50,551 nucleotides of DNA from an uncultured Flavobacteriaceae bacterium (GCA_937773465.1 CALJVK010000006.1:1-50551), one strand, 5' to 3'; positions 1-9,529 are shown, counted from the first letter of the stretch. Numbers and translations are program-made. Notes: generated from the letters alone by a model not told the origin.

Positions 1-19
1 GAAGAAAATAACTGTTTTA

Positions 20-651
20 ATGGATCAAAAAATAATGATTCCAGCATATTTTGGCCCAATTTCATATTGGAAACAAATAATTGATTCTAATATTTTATGG
101 GATGTTCATCAAAACTACGTCAAACAATCTTATAGAAATAGAACATTTATTCATTCTGCTAATGGTCTTCACAAACTAACAATTCCTGTAAAGCATTCTA
201 AAAATAAATTTTCCATGCAAAAATGCATGAAATTGAAAATGAAATAGCTATGGCAAAAAGATCACTGGAGATCAATAGAATCATCCGCATACAGCTCCTC
301 TCCATTTTTTGAGTATCTACCAAGATTCGTTAAGAACAAGTTTATAATACTCGAAATACACTGAAACTTGATGACATTCAATTTTGATATGTATCAAGCT
401 TAGCTCAGTGATTGGTTAGAAATAAGAACTGAAATTAGAATTACCAAAACAGTACATTGAAAATGGATTATGAAAGACGAGCTTAGATTTAAGAATCAAA
501 TCAGAAAAGAACTAGTGAGCAAAAATCTAATTCAAGGAATAAAAGAATACAAACAGGTTTTTTCCGAGATAAACATGGTTTTAAAAACGACTTAAGCATA
601 CTCGATTTGATATTTAATCAGGGACCTAATAGTATAAGTTATCTAAAATAA
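20..651 (+). CDS. WbqC-like family protein, frameshifted as given
   Basis: The first 75 codons are open and carry the family pattern: an N-terminal MIPAYFGPISYWKQI segment, then YRNRTFIHSANG and LTIPV. After a shift near 225-245 the frame resumes with WQKDHWRSIESSAY and SPFFEY, the usual WbqC continuation. The C-terminus (KHGFKNDLSILDLIFNQG, then ISYLK and stop) is readable at about 570-651. At least four indels separate these blocks. WbqC-like proteins are small proteins of unclear biochemical role, some of them linked to surface polysaccharide loci; no specific reaction can be assigned here. The start at 20 is the first ATG, but the frame is open to the window edge, so a start further upstream is possible. 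The gene ends just before the tail of rnpB, which is on the other strand. Confidence 0.7.
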
Positions 652-654
652 AAA

Positions 655-944
655 AAGCAGGCCATAAGCCGGATTCTGTCGTGCCTTATCATTTATCTAG
701 ACAAAATATTACTATTTTGTTCAAACCGCCCACCCTCCAACATTGAACGAGCAGTTCTCAAGCGTTGGTCTACGTGACGTTTCACCTTATAGAGTTTACC
801 TGGTTTCACTACAGCCTAACTGTACATACTTTCTGTTGCACTTGTCCTCTACTTTACGTAGTGACGGGTGTTACCCGCTATAATGCTCTGTGGTGTCCGG
901 ACTTTCCTCTTTTATAAAATAAAAGCGATAAGGTGGCCTGCTAT
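655..944 (-). ncRNA. rnpB: RNase P RNA (bacterial type A)
   Basis: Read on the minus strand, the 5' end begins GCAGGCCACC. It is followed by the near-universal GAGGAAAGTCCGGAC core, then ACAGAGC, GGGTAAC, AGGCTGTAGTGAAACC, GGTGAAACG and GGAGGGTGGGCGG. The 3' end is ACAGAATCCGGCTTATGGCC. The terminal GCAGGCC and GGCCTGC pair to form helix P1, and the GAGGAAAGTCCGGAC / ACAGAATCCGGC blocks supply the P4 strands. A T-rich run on the minus strand (about 645-656) directly after P1 probably ends transcription. This is the catalytic RNA that matures tRNA 5' ends. The length, about 290 nt, is short but normal for Bacteroidota. Ends are accurate to a few bases. Confidence 0.96.
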
Positions 945-1031
945 GCAAAAATAGTCTAAAAATATGTTGATAAAAACTTTTATTTACAGTTAATTTATGA
1001 AATATAATATGTCAATTTTTATATTTGTTAT

Positions 1032-2712
1032 ATGGATAATTTTGTTGTTTCAGCATTAAAATATAGACCTAATAATTTGAAAGTGTTGTTGGTCAAACAT
1101 CAATAACTCAAACTTTGAAAATGCCATTAATCAAAATCAACTCCCACAAGCTTTGCTGTTCTGCGGACCAAGAGGAGTAGGTAAAACTACTTGCGCTAGA
1201 ATCTTAGCAAAAAAAATAAATGAACATAAAAATCAGATGATTTCTCTTATAATATTTTTGAATTAGATGCTGCATCTAATAATGGGGTAGATGATATTAG
1301 GAATTTGATAGATCAAGTCAGAATACCACCACAAACAGGAAACTACAAAGTGTATATAATTGATGAGGTTCATATGCTTTCCGGTCAAGCTTTTAATGCT
1401 TTTTTAAAAACATTAGAGGAACCTCCAAAATATGCTATTTTTATATTAGCAACAACTGAAAAACACAAGGTCATCCCACCATTTTATCTCGTTGTCAAAT
1501 TTATGATTTTAAAAAAATAAGTCCTGATGATATTAAAAAATATTTAGAAACAATAGCAAAAAAAGAAAAAATTAAATTTGATGATGAAGCTCTTTATTTA
1601 ATAGCAAAAAAAAGTGATGGTGCATTAAGAGATGCATTATCAATATTTGATAGATTAGTAAATTTTACCGATGGTAAAATAACTAAAGAATTAGCTTATG
1701 AAAATTTAAATGTTTTAGATCATGATATCTATTTTGAAGCTTTGAACAAATAATTAAAAACGATATCACTAATTCTCTTTATTATTCAATAAAGTAATTG
1801 AAAAAGGGTTTTATGGTCAACATTTTATTGATGGATTTTCTTCACATTTAGAGACTTACTAGTTTCTAAAAATAGTAAAAGTCAAGTTTTATTAGAACAA
1901 AATGAAAATTTAAAAATTAAATATATGAATCAAGTCCAAAATTAAAGATTCTAATTTTATTTTAAAGCAATTGAATTAGCAGAAGATTGTAGTTATAGAT
2001 ATAAAAACAGTAAAAATCAGCGTCTCTTAGTTGAAATATGTTTAATGAAACTTTGTTCAATTCTACAAATTGAATTAAAAAAAAAAATAAAAATCTTACC
2101 TAGTAAGAAATACAATAAAAAACAAGAGAATATTGAAATTCAGGTAAAGAAGAAAAAATAAATGAAGAAATAATAGAAATAGAGAAGATAGAGATAATAG
2201 AGAAGATAAAGAAGAAAGAAGATAGAGAAGATAGAAAAAAAAATAGTTTCTGGTTTATCAATTTCTAGCTTAAAATCAAAAAAAATATAGAAAATTTAAA
2301 GCGAAAATGAAAAAAAATAATTAGTTCAGTAAATTCAATGATTTTTAATCAAATTTACTTGAAAAATCATGGAATAAATTTCATAAAAGCTGTTAAATAA
2401 ATGGAAGAAAAAATCTTGCAAGTATTCTTACTAATAGAAAACCAAAATTATAAAGAGAAATGAAATTCATTTCACATTACTAATGAAACTAATAAAATAG
2501 AATTAGAAAAAACATAAATGAATTGTTAAGTTTTTTAAGAAACAGATTTAGAAACAGTAATATTAAACTTATATTAAAGTTAATAAATAAAAGAAAAAAA
2601 ATTCATTTATTCTCCTTTAGAAAAGTATGAAAAACTAAAATCAATAAATCCTAGTATTGAAAGAATACGAAAAGAATTTAAATTAAATTATAATTTGTTT
2701 ATTAATTCATAA
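1032..2712 (+). CDS. dnaX: DNA polymerase III gamma/tau subunit, frameshifted as given
   Basis: DnaX is the clamp-loader ATPase that links the replicative polymerase cores. It starts [13 protein letters not shown]. The Walker A segment [13 protein letters not shown] lies at about 1159-1200. [30 protein letters not shown] (Walker B), FLKTLEEPP and ILATTEKHK (sensor 1) follow in 1255-1475. The text then continues through [10 protein letters not shown] and [15 protein letters not shown]. Downstream the frame changes repeatedly, but the C-terminus is recognisable ([32 protein letters not shown]), ending at 2712. Between ILAKKIN and FELDAAS there is no cysteine zinc module, which fits Flavobacteria homologues. 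A highly charged linker with short repeats lies at about 2160-2240. The 3' end overlaps ppx, which is convergent. The many indels are most simply sequencing error in an essential gene. Confidence 0.9.
2179..2233 (+). repeat. Three copies of a 12-base direct repeat in the dnaX linker
   Basis: The 12-mer ATAGAGAAGATA occurs at 2179-2190, 2197-2208 and 2222-2233, inside an almost pure A/G tract. It falls in the low-complexity charged linker between the DnaX core and its C-terminal domain. The copies are spaced 18 and 25 bases apart. Because the reading frame is uncertain here, repeat collapse or slippage in the reads may have contributed. Confidence 0.75.
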
Positions 2713-3570
2713 ACCATTCCATCAGCAAGTCCAATTTTTGGAACTCAATTCTCATTTAATTCATGTTATTTAAAAGAAATTGATATATTTTTCCAGCAGG
2801 AACTATAACATCAACTCTATCTGGATTAAGTTTTAAAGTAACATTTTATCTAAGTAAGACATTTTTTCCAAATCACAAATAGTAGAATCAATTTTTGCAA
2901 TGTTAGTGGCGTTCCTAACTTAGTTCCTGATAATTTAAATATTTTATTGATATTACCTCCAAGGCCAATCACCTCAATTTCTTTTTAATTAGTTAAATTA
3001 TTTTCTATCCAATTTTCAAATAATTTCCATGTGTTTTATTTACTAAATTATTTATCAGTCTGACACCTCCAATTTAAAAGACTTAGAATTCAATACTTCA
3101 TTGTTTTTAAATAGTGTAAGTTCAGTACTTCCCCCACCAACATCAATAAAACAAAAAGTTTTTATTTTTATATTAAAAATTGGATTATTAGTTATTAATA
3201 CAGCTTCTTTTTTCCCGCTAATAATTTGAATTTTAATGTTAACTTTTTGTTCAATTAAGTCAATAATACGTTCTCCATTTGATGAACTTCTTAAAGCGGA
3301 AGTGGCATAGGCCAGATATTTTTCTACATTGTGAACTTTCATCAATAGTTTAAAAGATATCATAGAGTCTAATAACCTAGAAATATTTTTTTTAGAAATT
3401 TCCCCATTTTTAAAAGCATCCTCTCCTAATCTAATAGGCACTCTTACAAGTGAATTTTTAGTAGTAAACAATTCTGAATTATGGATATAAATATTAGAAA
3501 TCAAAAGTCTAATGGCATTAGAACCAATATCTATAGTTGCATATTTTTTTACTTTACTAAATTCCTTCAA
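2688..3570 (-). CDS. ppx: Ppx/GppA exopolyphosphatase family protein, frameshifted C-terminal half
   Basis: The intact N-terminal 171 residues (3570 down to about 3058) show the ASKHA fold: phosphate-1 motif YATIDIGSNAIRLLI, then YATSALRSSSNG, and phosphate-2 motif CFIDVGGGSTELTLF. Beyond 3058 the homologous text continues in changing frames (LNPDRVDVIVPAG, then [14 protein letters not shown]), ending with TAA at 2688. The enzyme removes terminal phosphate from polyphosphate or acts on pppGpp; the family cannot be split further from this sequence. The start overlaps the end of ppk by 14 bases, so the two are probably translated together. The last 25 bases overlap the end of dnaX on the opposite strand. 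Confidence 0.88.
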
Positions 3571-5617
3571 TTTTATTTAAATAATAATTATAAATATTTT
3601 TTTGGGATCTATATTCATTTTTATTTGAGACTCTAGATTTATCATCAAAATTAATATTTACCATTCTTGCTTTAATATTATCGCTCCAATAGATGTTAAA
3701 TATATCTAAAATTTCATTTTTCAAATCATCTTGTAGAATAGGACAAGTTACTTCAACTCTATTATCTAAGTTTCTTGTCATCCAATCTGCAGATGAAATA
3801 AAAGTTTTATTATTACCGTCATTATTAAAAATCATAAATCTTGTATGTTCTAAAAATCTATCTACGATACTAATAACTTCAATATTATCACTCATATTTT
3901 TTTTACCAGGAATAAGACAACATATACCTCTAACTATCATTTCAATTTTTACTCCCGCCCTACTTGCATCATATAAAGAACGAATTAAACTATAACTTGT
4001 GATGTTGTTTATTTTAATTTTTATCCATGCATTCTTACCTCTCTTTGCATTATTTATTTCGTTATTAATAAGTTTTTTAATCTTAGATTCAGTATTTATT
4101 GGAGATACAAATAGATTTTTAAAAATATACCTTTTATAATTTGCATTAAAAAAATTAAAAACATTAGAAACTTCATCTAATATTTTACCATTAGATGTAA
4201 ATAAAGTCAAATCTGTGTAAATTTTTGCTGTAGATTCATTAAAATTACCAGTACTAATAAAACCATATTTTTTCAAATTACCGTTTTCTAATCTTTCAAT
4301 AAGACAAATTTTACTGTGAACTTTTAAATTAGGAGAACCAAAAATTAATTTTATTCCCTGCGATTGCATTTCTTTAGCATATCGAATATTCGCTGATTCA
4401 TCAAATCTTGCCTGAAGCTCAATTTGAACAATAACTTTTTTACCATTTCTAGCTGCATTTATTAGTGCACTTGCAATTTTAGATAATTTAGATAACCTGT
4501 AAATTGTAATTGAAATTTTCTTAACCTTGGGATCTATAGAAGATTTCATTAAAAAACTAATTATATAAGAAAATTTATGATAAGGAGTATGTATCATAAA
4601 ATCCTTTTCTTTTAACTTATCAAAAGTGTTATCACTATGACTAAAACCTTTTACATTTAAAGGGTGCATAGGCTTGTAGACTAAATCAGTATGAAGATTG
4701 GGGAAATCCATGTAATCCCTACGATTATGGTATTTACCTCCTGGAATAATGCTGTCAGTTTCATTATTAATTCCCATTTGCATAAGCAAAAAATTTAAAG
4801 TATCTAATCTAATTTCACTGTCATAAACAAAACGAACAGGTTCAGCACTTGATCTTTCTTTAACACTTTGGGCAATTTTATCTAAAAAACTTTTTGAAAT
4901 GTCATCATCAAAATCTAATTCAGCATCTCTACTTATTTTGACCATATTAGCTTCAATAGACTTGGGATTAAAAATTTTAAAAATATCTTTTAAATGATAT
5001 CTAATGATATCATCAATCAATATAATATTTTGACCAATGTTATCTGATGGTAATTTAACAAATCTGTCAAGGTTCTTAGGGAATCTAATTATAGCATACT
5101 GGACTTCATCATTCTCTAATTCTATCCTAATTAATAAAAAAGATAAATTTTCTTTAAACTTTGGAAATTTTTTATTTTTATTTAAGATAATAATATCTAT
5201 AGCAGGACTAATTATTTCAAAAAAATAATTACTTATAAATTGTCTATGAATAGGTTTAACTTTTGACTCATTTACAAAATAAATTTTATCTTTTTCTAAA
5301 AGTTTTATAATATTATTTAAAATCGAGAAACTTTTTTGCTGAAGATCAGTTGCTATAGCTGAAATGTCATATAACAATTGCTTTGCTGTTCTATCTTTAA
5401 AAATTTTTTTTCCACTATTAGCACTAACTGCAATACGCTTTACTGTAGCATACCTAACTCTGTAAAACTCATCTAAATTATTTGAGAAAATACCTAAAAA
5501 TCTAATTCTTTCAATTAAAGGAACCTTAGAATCATTTGCTTCCTCCAAAACTCTTTCATTGAATTGAAGCCAACTGATTTCTCTATTTATAAATAAATTC
5601 TTTGAAGTGATGATCAT
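3557..5617 (-). CDS. ppk: Polyphosphate kinase PPK1
   Basis: This is an intact 686-residue PPK1, a normal length for the family. It makes polyphosphate reversibly from ATP through a phosphohistidine intermediate. The N-terminal domain opens with NREISWLQFNERVLEEA and FSNNLDEFYRVR. The first C-terminal domain contains the autophosphorylation His in KVHSKICLI (about residue 434), followed by the FISTGNFNESTAKIYTD block. The second conserved His lies in FLEHTRFMIF (about residue 591). The stop is crossed by the ppx start (14-base overlap), and the start overlaps the SixA-like gene stop by four bases. The cluster is therefore a tight polyphosphate module in the order sixA-like, ppk, ppx. Confidence 0.96.
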   Translation of the reverse strand: MIITSKNLFINREISWLQFNERVLEEANDSKVPLIERIRFLGIFSNNLDEFYRVRYATVKRIAVSANSGKKIFKDRTAKQLLYDISAIATDLQQKSFSILNNIIKLLEKDKIYFVNESKVKPIHRQFISNYFFEIISPAIDIIILNKNKKFPKFKENLSFLLIRIELENDEVQYAIIRFPKNLDRFVKLPSDNIGQNIILIDDIIRYHLKDIFKIFNPKSIEANMVKISRDAELDFDDDISKSFLDKIAQSVKERSSAEPVRFVYDSEIRLDTLNFLLMQMGINNETDSIIPGGKYHNRRDYMDFPNLHTDLVYKPMHPLNVKGFSHSDNTFDKLKEKDFMIHTPYHKFSYIISFLMKSSIDPKVKKISITIYRLSKLSKIASALINAARNGKKVIVQIELQARFDESANIRYAKEMQSQGIKLIFGSPNLKVHSKICLIERLENGNLKKYGFISTGNFNESTAKIYTDLTLFTSNGKILDEVSNVFNFFNANYKRYIFKNLFVSPINTESKIKKLINNEINNAKRGKNAWIKIKINNITSYSLIRSLYDASRAGVKIEMIVRGICCLIPGKKNMSDNIEVISIVDRFLEHTRFMIFNNDGNNKTFISSADWMTRNLDNRVEVTCPILQDDLKNEILDIFNIYWSDNIKARMVNINFDDKSRVSNKNEYRSQKNIYNYYLNKIEGI

Positions 5618-6099
5618 TTAAAGTTTTTAGGAAAATAATAACTAGATTTCCCAGAATTAATATTACTCCACAAAGATACATCAAATTCAAAAATTAAAAT
5701 TCCACAAGTTGGAACACACTTTCCTTTAATATTTGAAAATTTAGAAAACAAATTATTACATGAATTATTATGTGTAAAAATCATAACTGATTCAAAATTA
5801 TTATTTAGATTCTTAATAAACATTTCTACATTATTACCCTCAAAATCGTAAAGTTTAGAATCTATATTATAATTATTAAGATTAAAGGGCTTGATATTTT
5901 TTAAAAATACTTCTGCAGTCTGTTTTGTTCTAAGTGCTGGACTTGAAAATATAATATCAATTTTTATATTTAAATTATTAAAAACACCTGACATAAACAG
6001 AGCGTCATTATAACCACTATTTGAAAGCGGACGCTTCAAGTCGGTTACATTATGTTCCCATGAAGATTTTGCATGTCTAACTAAAACAATTCTTTTCAA
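5614..6099 (-). CDS. SixA-like phosphohistidine phosphatase
   Basis: A 161-residue histidine phosphatase superfamily protein. The catalytic RHG-type motif is at the N-terminus (LVRHAKSSWEH, with His 9), followed by DLKRPLSNSGYNDA. A middle FSSPALRTKQTAEVF block supplies the second arginine, and FTHNNSCN near residue 110 supplies the second catalytic His. This short single-domain form is typical of SixA, which removes phosphate from phosphohistidine. It overlaps ppk downstream and pdxH upstream by four bases each, so it is almost certainly cotranscribed. PPK1 itself works through a phosphohistidine, which makes the linkage suggestive; the substrate is nevertheless inferred, not shown. Confidence 0.88.
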   Translation of the reverse strand: MKRIVLVRHAKSSWEHNVTDLKRPLSNSGYNDALFMSGVFNNLNIKIDIIFSSPALRTKQTAEVFLKNIKPFNLNNYNIDSKLYDFEGNNVEMFIKNLNNNFESVMIFTHNNSCNNLFSKFSNIKGKCVPTCGILIFEFDVSLWSNINSGKSSYYFPKNFK

Positions 6100-6735
6100 G
6101 GTGACAACCTATTAAATTTCCAAACTTTTGATTCACTAAAAAAAATAATTCTGTCGTGTAAACGATTATCTCTACCTTGCCAAAATTCAATAGAACTAGG
6201 AACAACATTATACCCTCCCCAGTTCTTAGGCTTGGTCATATTTTTATTATTAATATTAAAGTTTTTTAATTTATCATCAATGTATTTTCTTGAGGAAATA
6301 ACCTCGCTTTGATCTGAAATGATAGCTCCAACTCTGCTGCTTTCTGGTCTAGAATTAAAATATTCATTAGAATCCTTTTCACTAATTTTATTTGCAATTC
6401 CCTGAATAATAACTTGTCTTTCCATTGAAGGCCAATAAAATGACAAACATACATTTGGATTATTTGTAATGTTTTTACCTTTTCGGCTATCATAATTGGT
6501 AAAAAAAACAAAACCTAATTCTGAAAATTTTTTTAATAAAACAATTCTTGTAATGGGAGAAGAACTAGAACTTACAGTAGATAATGACATTGCATTAGGT
6601 TCTCTTTCAGAACCATATTTTTCAATTTCATTAAACCATTTAGTAAATAAAATCAATAGGATTTTCCGGCAAGTCATTTTCATTTAACTCACCCTTAAGA
6701 TACTTATCTCTATATTGACTCAAATCTTTTGACAT
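6096..6735 (-). CDS. pdxH: Pyridoxamine 5'-phosphate oxidase, one frameshift near the N-terminus
   Basis: PdxH oxidises pyridoxine or pyridoxamine phosphate to pyridoxal phosphate using FMN. The real start is the ATG at 6735, reading MSKDLSQYRDKYLKGELNEN and then DLPENPID. An extra T in a T run near 6657 moves the frame. From there LFTKWFNEIEKYGSEREPNAM continues in the next frame to the stop at 6096. Removing that single base gives about 212 residues, normal for the family. Family landmarks are FFTNYDSRKGK, CLSFYWPSMERQVIIQG, SRPESSRVGA and the C-terminal EFWQGRDNRLHDRIIF block that binds FMN and substrate. A shorter start inside the gene (6683) would give a wrong N-terminus. The gene overlaps the SixA-like gene by four bases. 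Confidence 0.93.
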
Positions 6736-6756
6736 ATTCTAAATTAACACTTATTA

Positions 6757-7665
6757 TTAAATTACAAAACTCTTGTTATCAATTGCTAATTCACAATTTT
6801 CAAAAACGGTTTTAGCTTCATCTAAAAACAAGTTCAAATTATTATATCTTGATGAAAAATGCCCTAAAAGAAGTTTTTTAACATTAGCATTCTTTGCAAT
6901 AGTAGCAGCTTGTAAAGCAGTTGAATGAAATGTTTTTTTAGCTAATTCTTTATGGTTTTCTAAAAATGTAGACTCATGGTACAATAAATCACAACCTTCA
7001 ATTTGTTCTATAAAATCTTTGCAAAACAAAGTATCACTACAATACGCATATTTTATTTCTGGAATTTTAGGTTCTACTAGTTCTGAGTTATTAATTATTT
7101 GACCATTGTCTGTAACTCCGTCTTTACCTAGTTTAATCCCAGAAAATTGGGTTTTATCTATATTGTATTCTTGAACTTTTTTTATAATTAATTTTTGACT
7201 GTTAGAAGTTTTAGTAAACAGAAATCCGTTTGTATATATTCTATGTTTTAAAGGAATTGTAGAAACTATAATATTTTCATTGTTCAATAACACACAAGGT
7301 TCCGAATTATCTAACTCAATAAAAATAAGATTAAAGTTAGTCCAAGATTGTCCTATTTTCAATAAAAGAGTAATAGCTTTTTTTAATCCAATAGGTCCAT
7401 AAATATTTAACGGCTTTTTCCTTCCTAATAAGTTTAACGAAGAAATTAGACCTGGAAGTCCAAAAAAATGATCACCATGTAAATGAGAGATAAAAACATG
7501 TTCAATGGTATTAAACTTTATTTTATTTTTTCTTAATTGAATTTGTGTTCCTTCCCCACAATCAATTAAGTAAGAAGCTGCATTAACCTGTAGTATTTGA
7601 GAAGAAGTGAAGCCAATAGATGATGGAGAAGCTGCACAACTACCTAATATTGTTAATTTCATCAT
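6757..7665 (-). CDS. rnz: Ribonuclease Z (tRNA 3' processing)
   Basis: An intact metallo-beta-lactamase-fold protein of 302 residues. It shows YLIDCGEGTQIQLR, the zinc motif HLHGDHFFGLPGL near residues 61-73, and the later YCSDT, LLYHEST and LLGHFSSRY blocks that supply the remaining zinc ligands. These define RNase Z rather than another hydrolase of the fold. It cleaves the 3' trailer of tRNA precursors. The start overlaps the stop of the upstream 106-residue gene by four bases. Alternative starts are M1 and M2, which are adjacent. Confidence 0.95.
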   Translation of the reverse strand: MMKLTILGSCAASPSSIGFTSSQILQVNAASYLIDCGEGTQIQLRKNKIKFNTIEHVFISHLHGDHFFGLPGLISSLNLLGRKKPLNIYGPIGLKKAITLLLKIGQSWTNFNLIFIELDNSEPCVLLNNENIIVSTIPLKHRIYTNGFLFTKTSNSQKLIIKKVQEYNIDKTQFSGIKLGKDGVTDNGQIINNSELVEPKIPEIKYAYCSDTLFCKDFIEQIEGCDLLYHESTFLENHKELAKKTFHSTALQAATIAKNANVKKLLLGHFSSRYNNLNLFLDEAKTVFENCELAIDNKSFVI

Positions 7666-7982
7666 ATTTCTAAATCTCTCTCTATTTCTTCAATTTCAAT
7701 TATATCACTGGCTTCCTGTAAGGTTGGAACTATATCAATGTTTAAATTATAGTAATCTGATTTAAAATCTGATTTAACAATCACAAAAGATCTTTTATGA
7801 ATTTTAGATTCAATAAATAATTTATTTAAATCTTCTAAAAATTCATCAAAGTTTATTTCATTTAACTCTATGATAATATTTTTTAATTTAATCTCTTTTT
7901 TAATTTCAGCTATAGAACTAAAAAAATTATTTTTATCATTTATATTAAAAAATAATGTATTAATTGATTTGAATGAATTCAT
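7662..7982 (-). CDS. Small protein paired with rnz, function unknown
   Basis: A 106-residue soluble protein with alternating beta/alpha pattern (KNIIIELNEINFDEFLEDL, then KRSFVIVKSD). It ends in an acidic VPTLQEASDIIEIEEIERDL tail. I recall similar small proteins directly upstream of rnz in other Flavobacteria. They are sometimes labelled by transfer as ribonuclease Z, although they lack the metal motif. The fold pattern loosely recalls STAS/SpoIIAA-like proteins, but there is no phosphorylatable serine signature I can point to. It overlaps rnz by four bases and begins right after pyrB, which implies cotranscription and perhaps a partner role. Confidence 0.75.
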   Translation of the reverse strand: MNSFKSINTLFFNINDKNNFFSSIAEIKKEIKLKNIIIELNEINFDEFLEDLNKLFIESKIHKRSFVIVKSDFKSDYYNLNIDIVPTLQEASDIIEIEEIERDLEI

Positions 7983-7983
7983 G

Positions 7984-8908
7984 CTATTTGAGCTTTGCAG
8001 CTAGAAGATACATTATGGCCATTCTTACAGCAACACCATTTTCAACTTGATCTAAAATTATAGCTTGATTAGAGTCTGCAACTTCACTTGTAATTTCTAC
8101 TCCTCTATTTATTGGGCCAGGATGCATTACTATTACTTCCTTATTAATAGAATTCAATAATGACATTGTTAGACCATATTGCTGAACATACTCTCTTACA
8201 GAGGGAAAATATGAGTTAGACATTCTTTCATTTTGAATCCTTAACATATTTACTGCATCAGAATTTTTAAGGCTTTTCTAAAATCAGTTTCAACACTAAC
8301 ATTTAGCGACTCGATACTTTTTGGAATTAGAGATTTTGGTCCACAAACAGTAACATTAGCTCCAAGTTTTTGATAAGTAAATATATTCGATAATGCAACT
8401 CTAGAGTGCATAATGTCTCCAACTATAAGAATGTTTCTATTTTTTAAATCACCAATTTTTTCAATCAATGAATAAGCATCAAGTAATGCTTGAGTGGGAT
8501 GTTCATGAGTACCATCACCAGCATTTATTATACAAGAGTCAACATTCTTTGAAAGAAAAACACTTGCACCTGGGTTAGGGTGTCGCATAACAATCATATC
8601 AACTTTCATTGAAAGAATATTATTGACTGTATCAATTAATGTTTCCCCTTTTGAAATTGAAGAACCTGAAGATGAAAAATTTACTACATCAGCAGATAAT
8701 CTCTTTTGAGCTAATTCAAAAGAAAGTTTAGTTCTAGTACTGTTTTCAAAAAACAAGTTAGCGATTGTTACATCTCTTAAAGAAGGTACTTTTTTTATTT
8801 TTCTATTTATAATTTCTTTAAAATTATCTGAGGTTTGAAAATTAAATTTAAATCACTTTTATTCAAATACTTAATTCCCAATAAGTTATCTACGCTTAAA
8901 TTACTCAT
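7984..8908 (-). CDS. pyrB: Aspartate carbamoyltransferase catalytic subunit, two frameshifts
   Basis: PyrB condenses carbamoyl phosphate and aspartate in pyrimidine synthesis. It starts at the ATG at 8908 ([20 protein letters not shown]), overlapping the pyrR stop as ATGA. One indel near 8840-8850 joins this to the frame reading [21 protein letters not shown] second near 8255-8265 joins [10 protein letters not shown] to MLRIQNERM. Active-site blocks are all present: [13 protein letters not shown] (carbamoyl phosphate), [21 protein letters not shown], and [13 protein letters not shown] near the C-terminus. The reconstructed length, about 307 residues, is normal. Loss of both frames in an otherwise conserved gene looks like sequence error. 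Confidence 0.93.
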
Positions 8909-9450
8909 TTTTTATTTTTATATAAATAAACAGAATCCTCTCCATCATTTTCATCCCAGTTTACAATTACTTTTTCATTAAGTCTAGAATCAACTTGAGT
9001 TCCACAATAATCTGGTTGAATTGGTAATTCTCTTGAAAACCTTCTGTCAATTAAAGTTAATAATTGAATTTCTTTAGGTCTTCCAAATGACTGAATAGCA
9101 TTTAAAGCCGCTCTAATGCTTCTTCCAGTAAATAAAACATCGTCAACTAATACAACTGTCTTGTTTTCAATTATAAAGTCAATTTCAGTTACACTGGCTT
9201 TAAGCACTTTTTCAGATCTTCTAAAATCATCTCTAAAAAAAGTTATATCTAAAAAACCAAGTTTTAAATTATTATTTTTTTCGTGCTTATTAATAAGGTT
9301 TGAAATTCTTTTGGCCAGTAGACCTCCCCTTGGCTGAATTGCAATTAATACAGTCTCGTTAAATAAATTATGATCTTCAATTAACTGAAAAGACAACCTA
9401 TTAAGTATGGTTGATATTTCATTAGCGTTGAGTATTTTTTTTGGCTTCAT
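8905..9450 (-). CDS. pyrR: PyrR-type uracil phosphoribosyltransferase / pyr regulator
   Basis: A 181-residue type I phosphoribosyltransferase. The PRPP-binding loop is VVLVDDVLFTGRSIRAALNA, and the N-terminal IAIQPRGGLLAKRI and C-terminal LIDRRFSRELPIQPDYCG blocks are PyrR-specific. PyrR converts uracil and PRPP to UMP. In Firmicutes it also binds pyr mRNA leaders to control attenuation. Here it heads the pyrR-pyrB pair with an ATGA overlap. There is no leader long enough for a PyrR attenuator before it or between the two genes, so RNA-binding control of this operon is doubtful. Its length and motifs are intact. Confidence 0.95.
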   Translation of the reverse strand: MKPKKILNANEISTILNRLSFQLIEDHNLFNETVLIAIQPRGGLLAKRISNLINKHEKNNNLKLGFLDITFFRDDFRRSEKVLKASVTEIDFIIENKTVVLVDDVLFTGRSIRAALNAIQSFGRPKEIQLLTLIDRRFSRELPIQPDYCGTQVDSRLNEKVIVNWDENDGEDSVYLYKNKK

Positions 9451-9467
9451 AACGCTTAAATTCTTAC

Positions 9468-9475
9468 CAAAATTA
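9468..9475 (-). promoter_or_regulatory. Probable -7 promoter element of pyrR
   Basis: On the minus strand the 8-mer TAATTTTG matches the Bacteroidota -7 consensus TAnnTTTG exactly. It ends 17 bases before the pyrR ATG. No clear TTG -33 element lies at the right distance; CTT occurs there instead. Confidence 0.5.
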
Positions 9476-9529
9476 GTGTTTTTTTTTTATTAAGTATTTA
9501 TCATGTTAAAAAATGATAAGTTTCTTAAA

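Noticed and set aside
1032..2712. Programmed frameshift in dnaX as in E. coli
   Set aside because: Many shifts occur along the gene, not one at a slippery A run with a downstream stem; the neighbouring WbqC and ppx genes show the same damage.
3693..3995. Open frame on the plus strand inside ppk
   Set aside because: It is fully antisense to an intact, motif-complete PPK1 and has no family resemblance or start context of its own.
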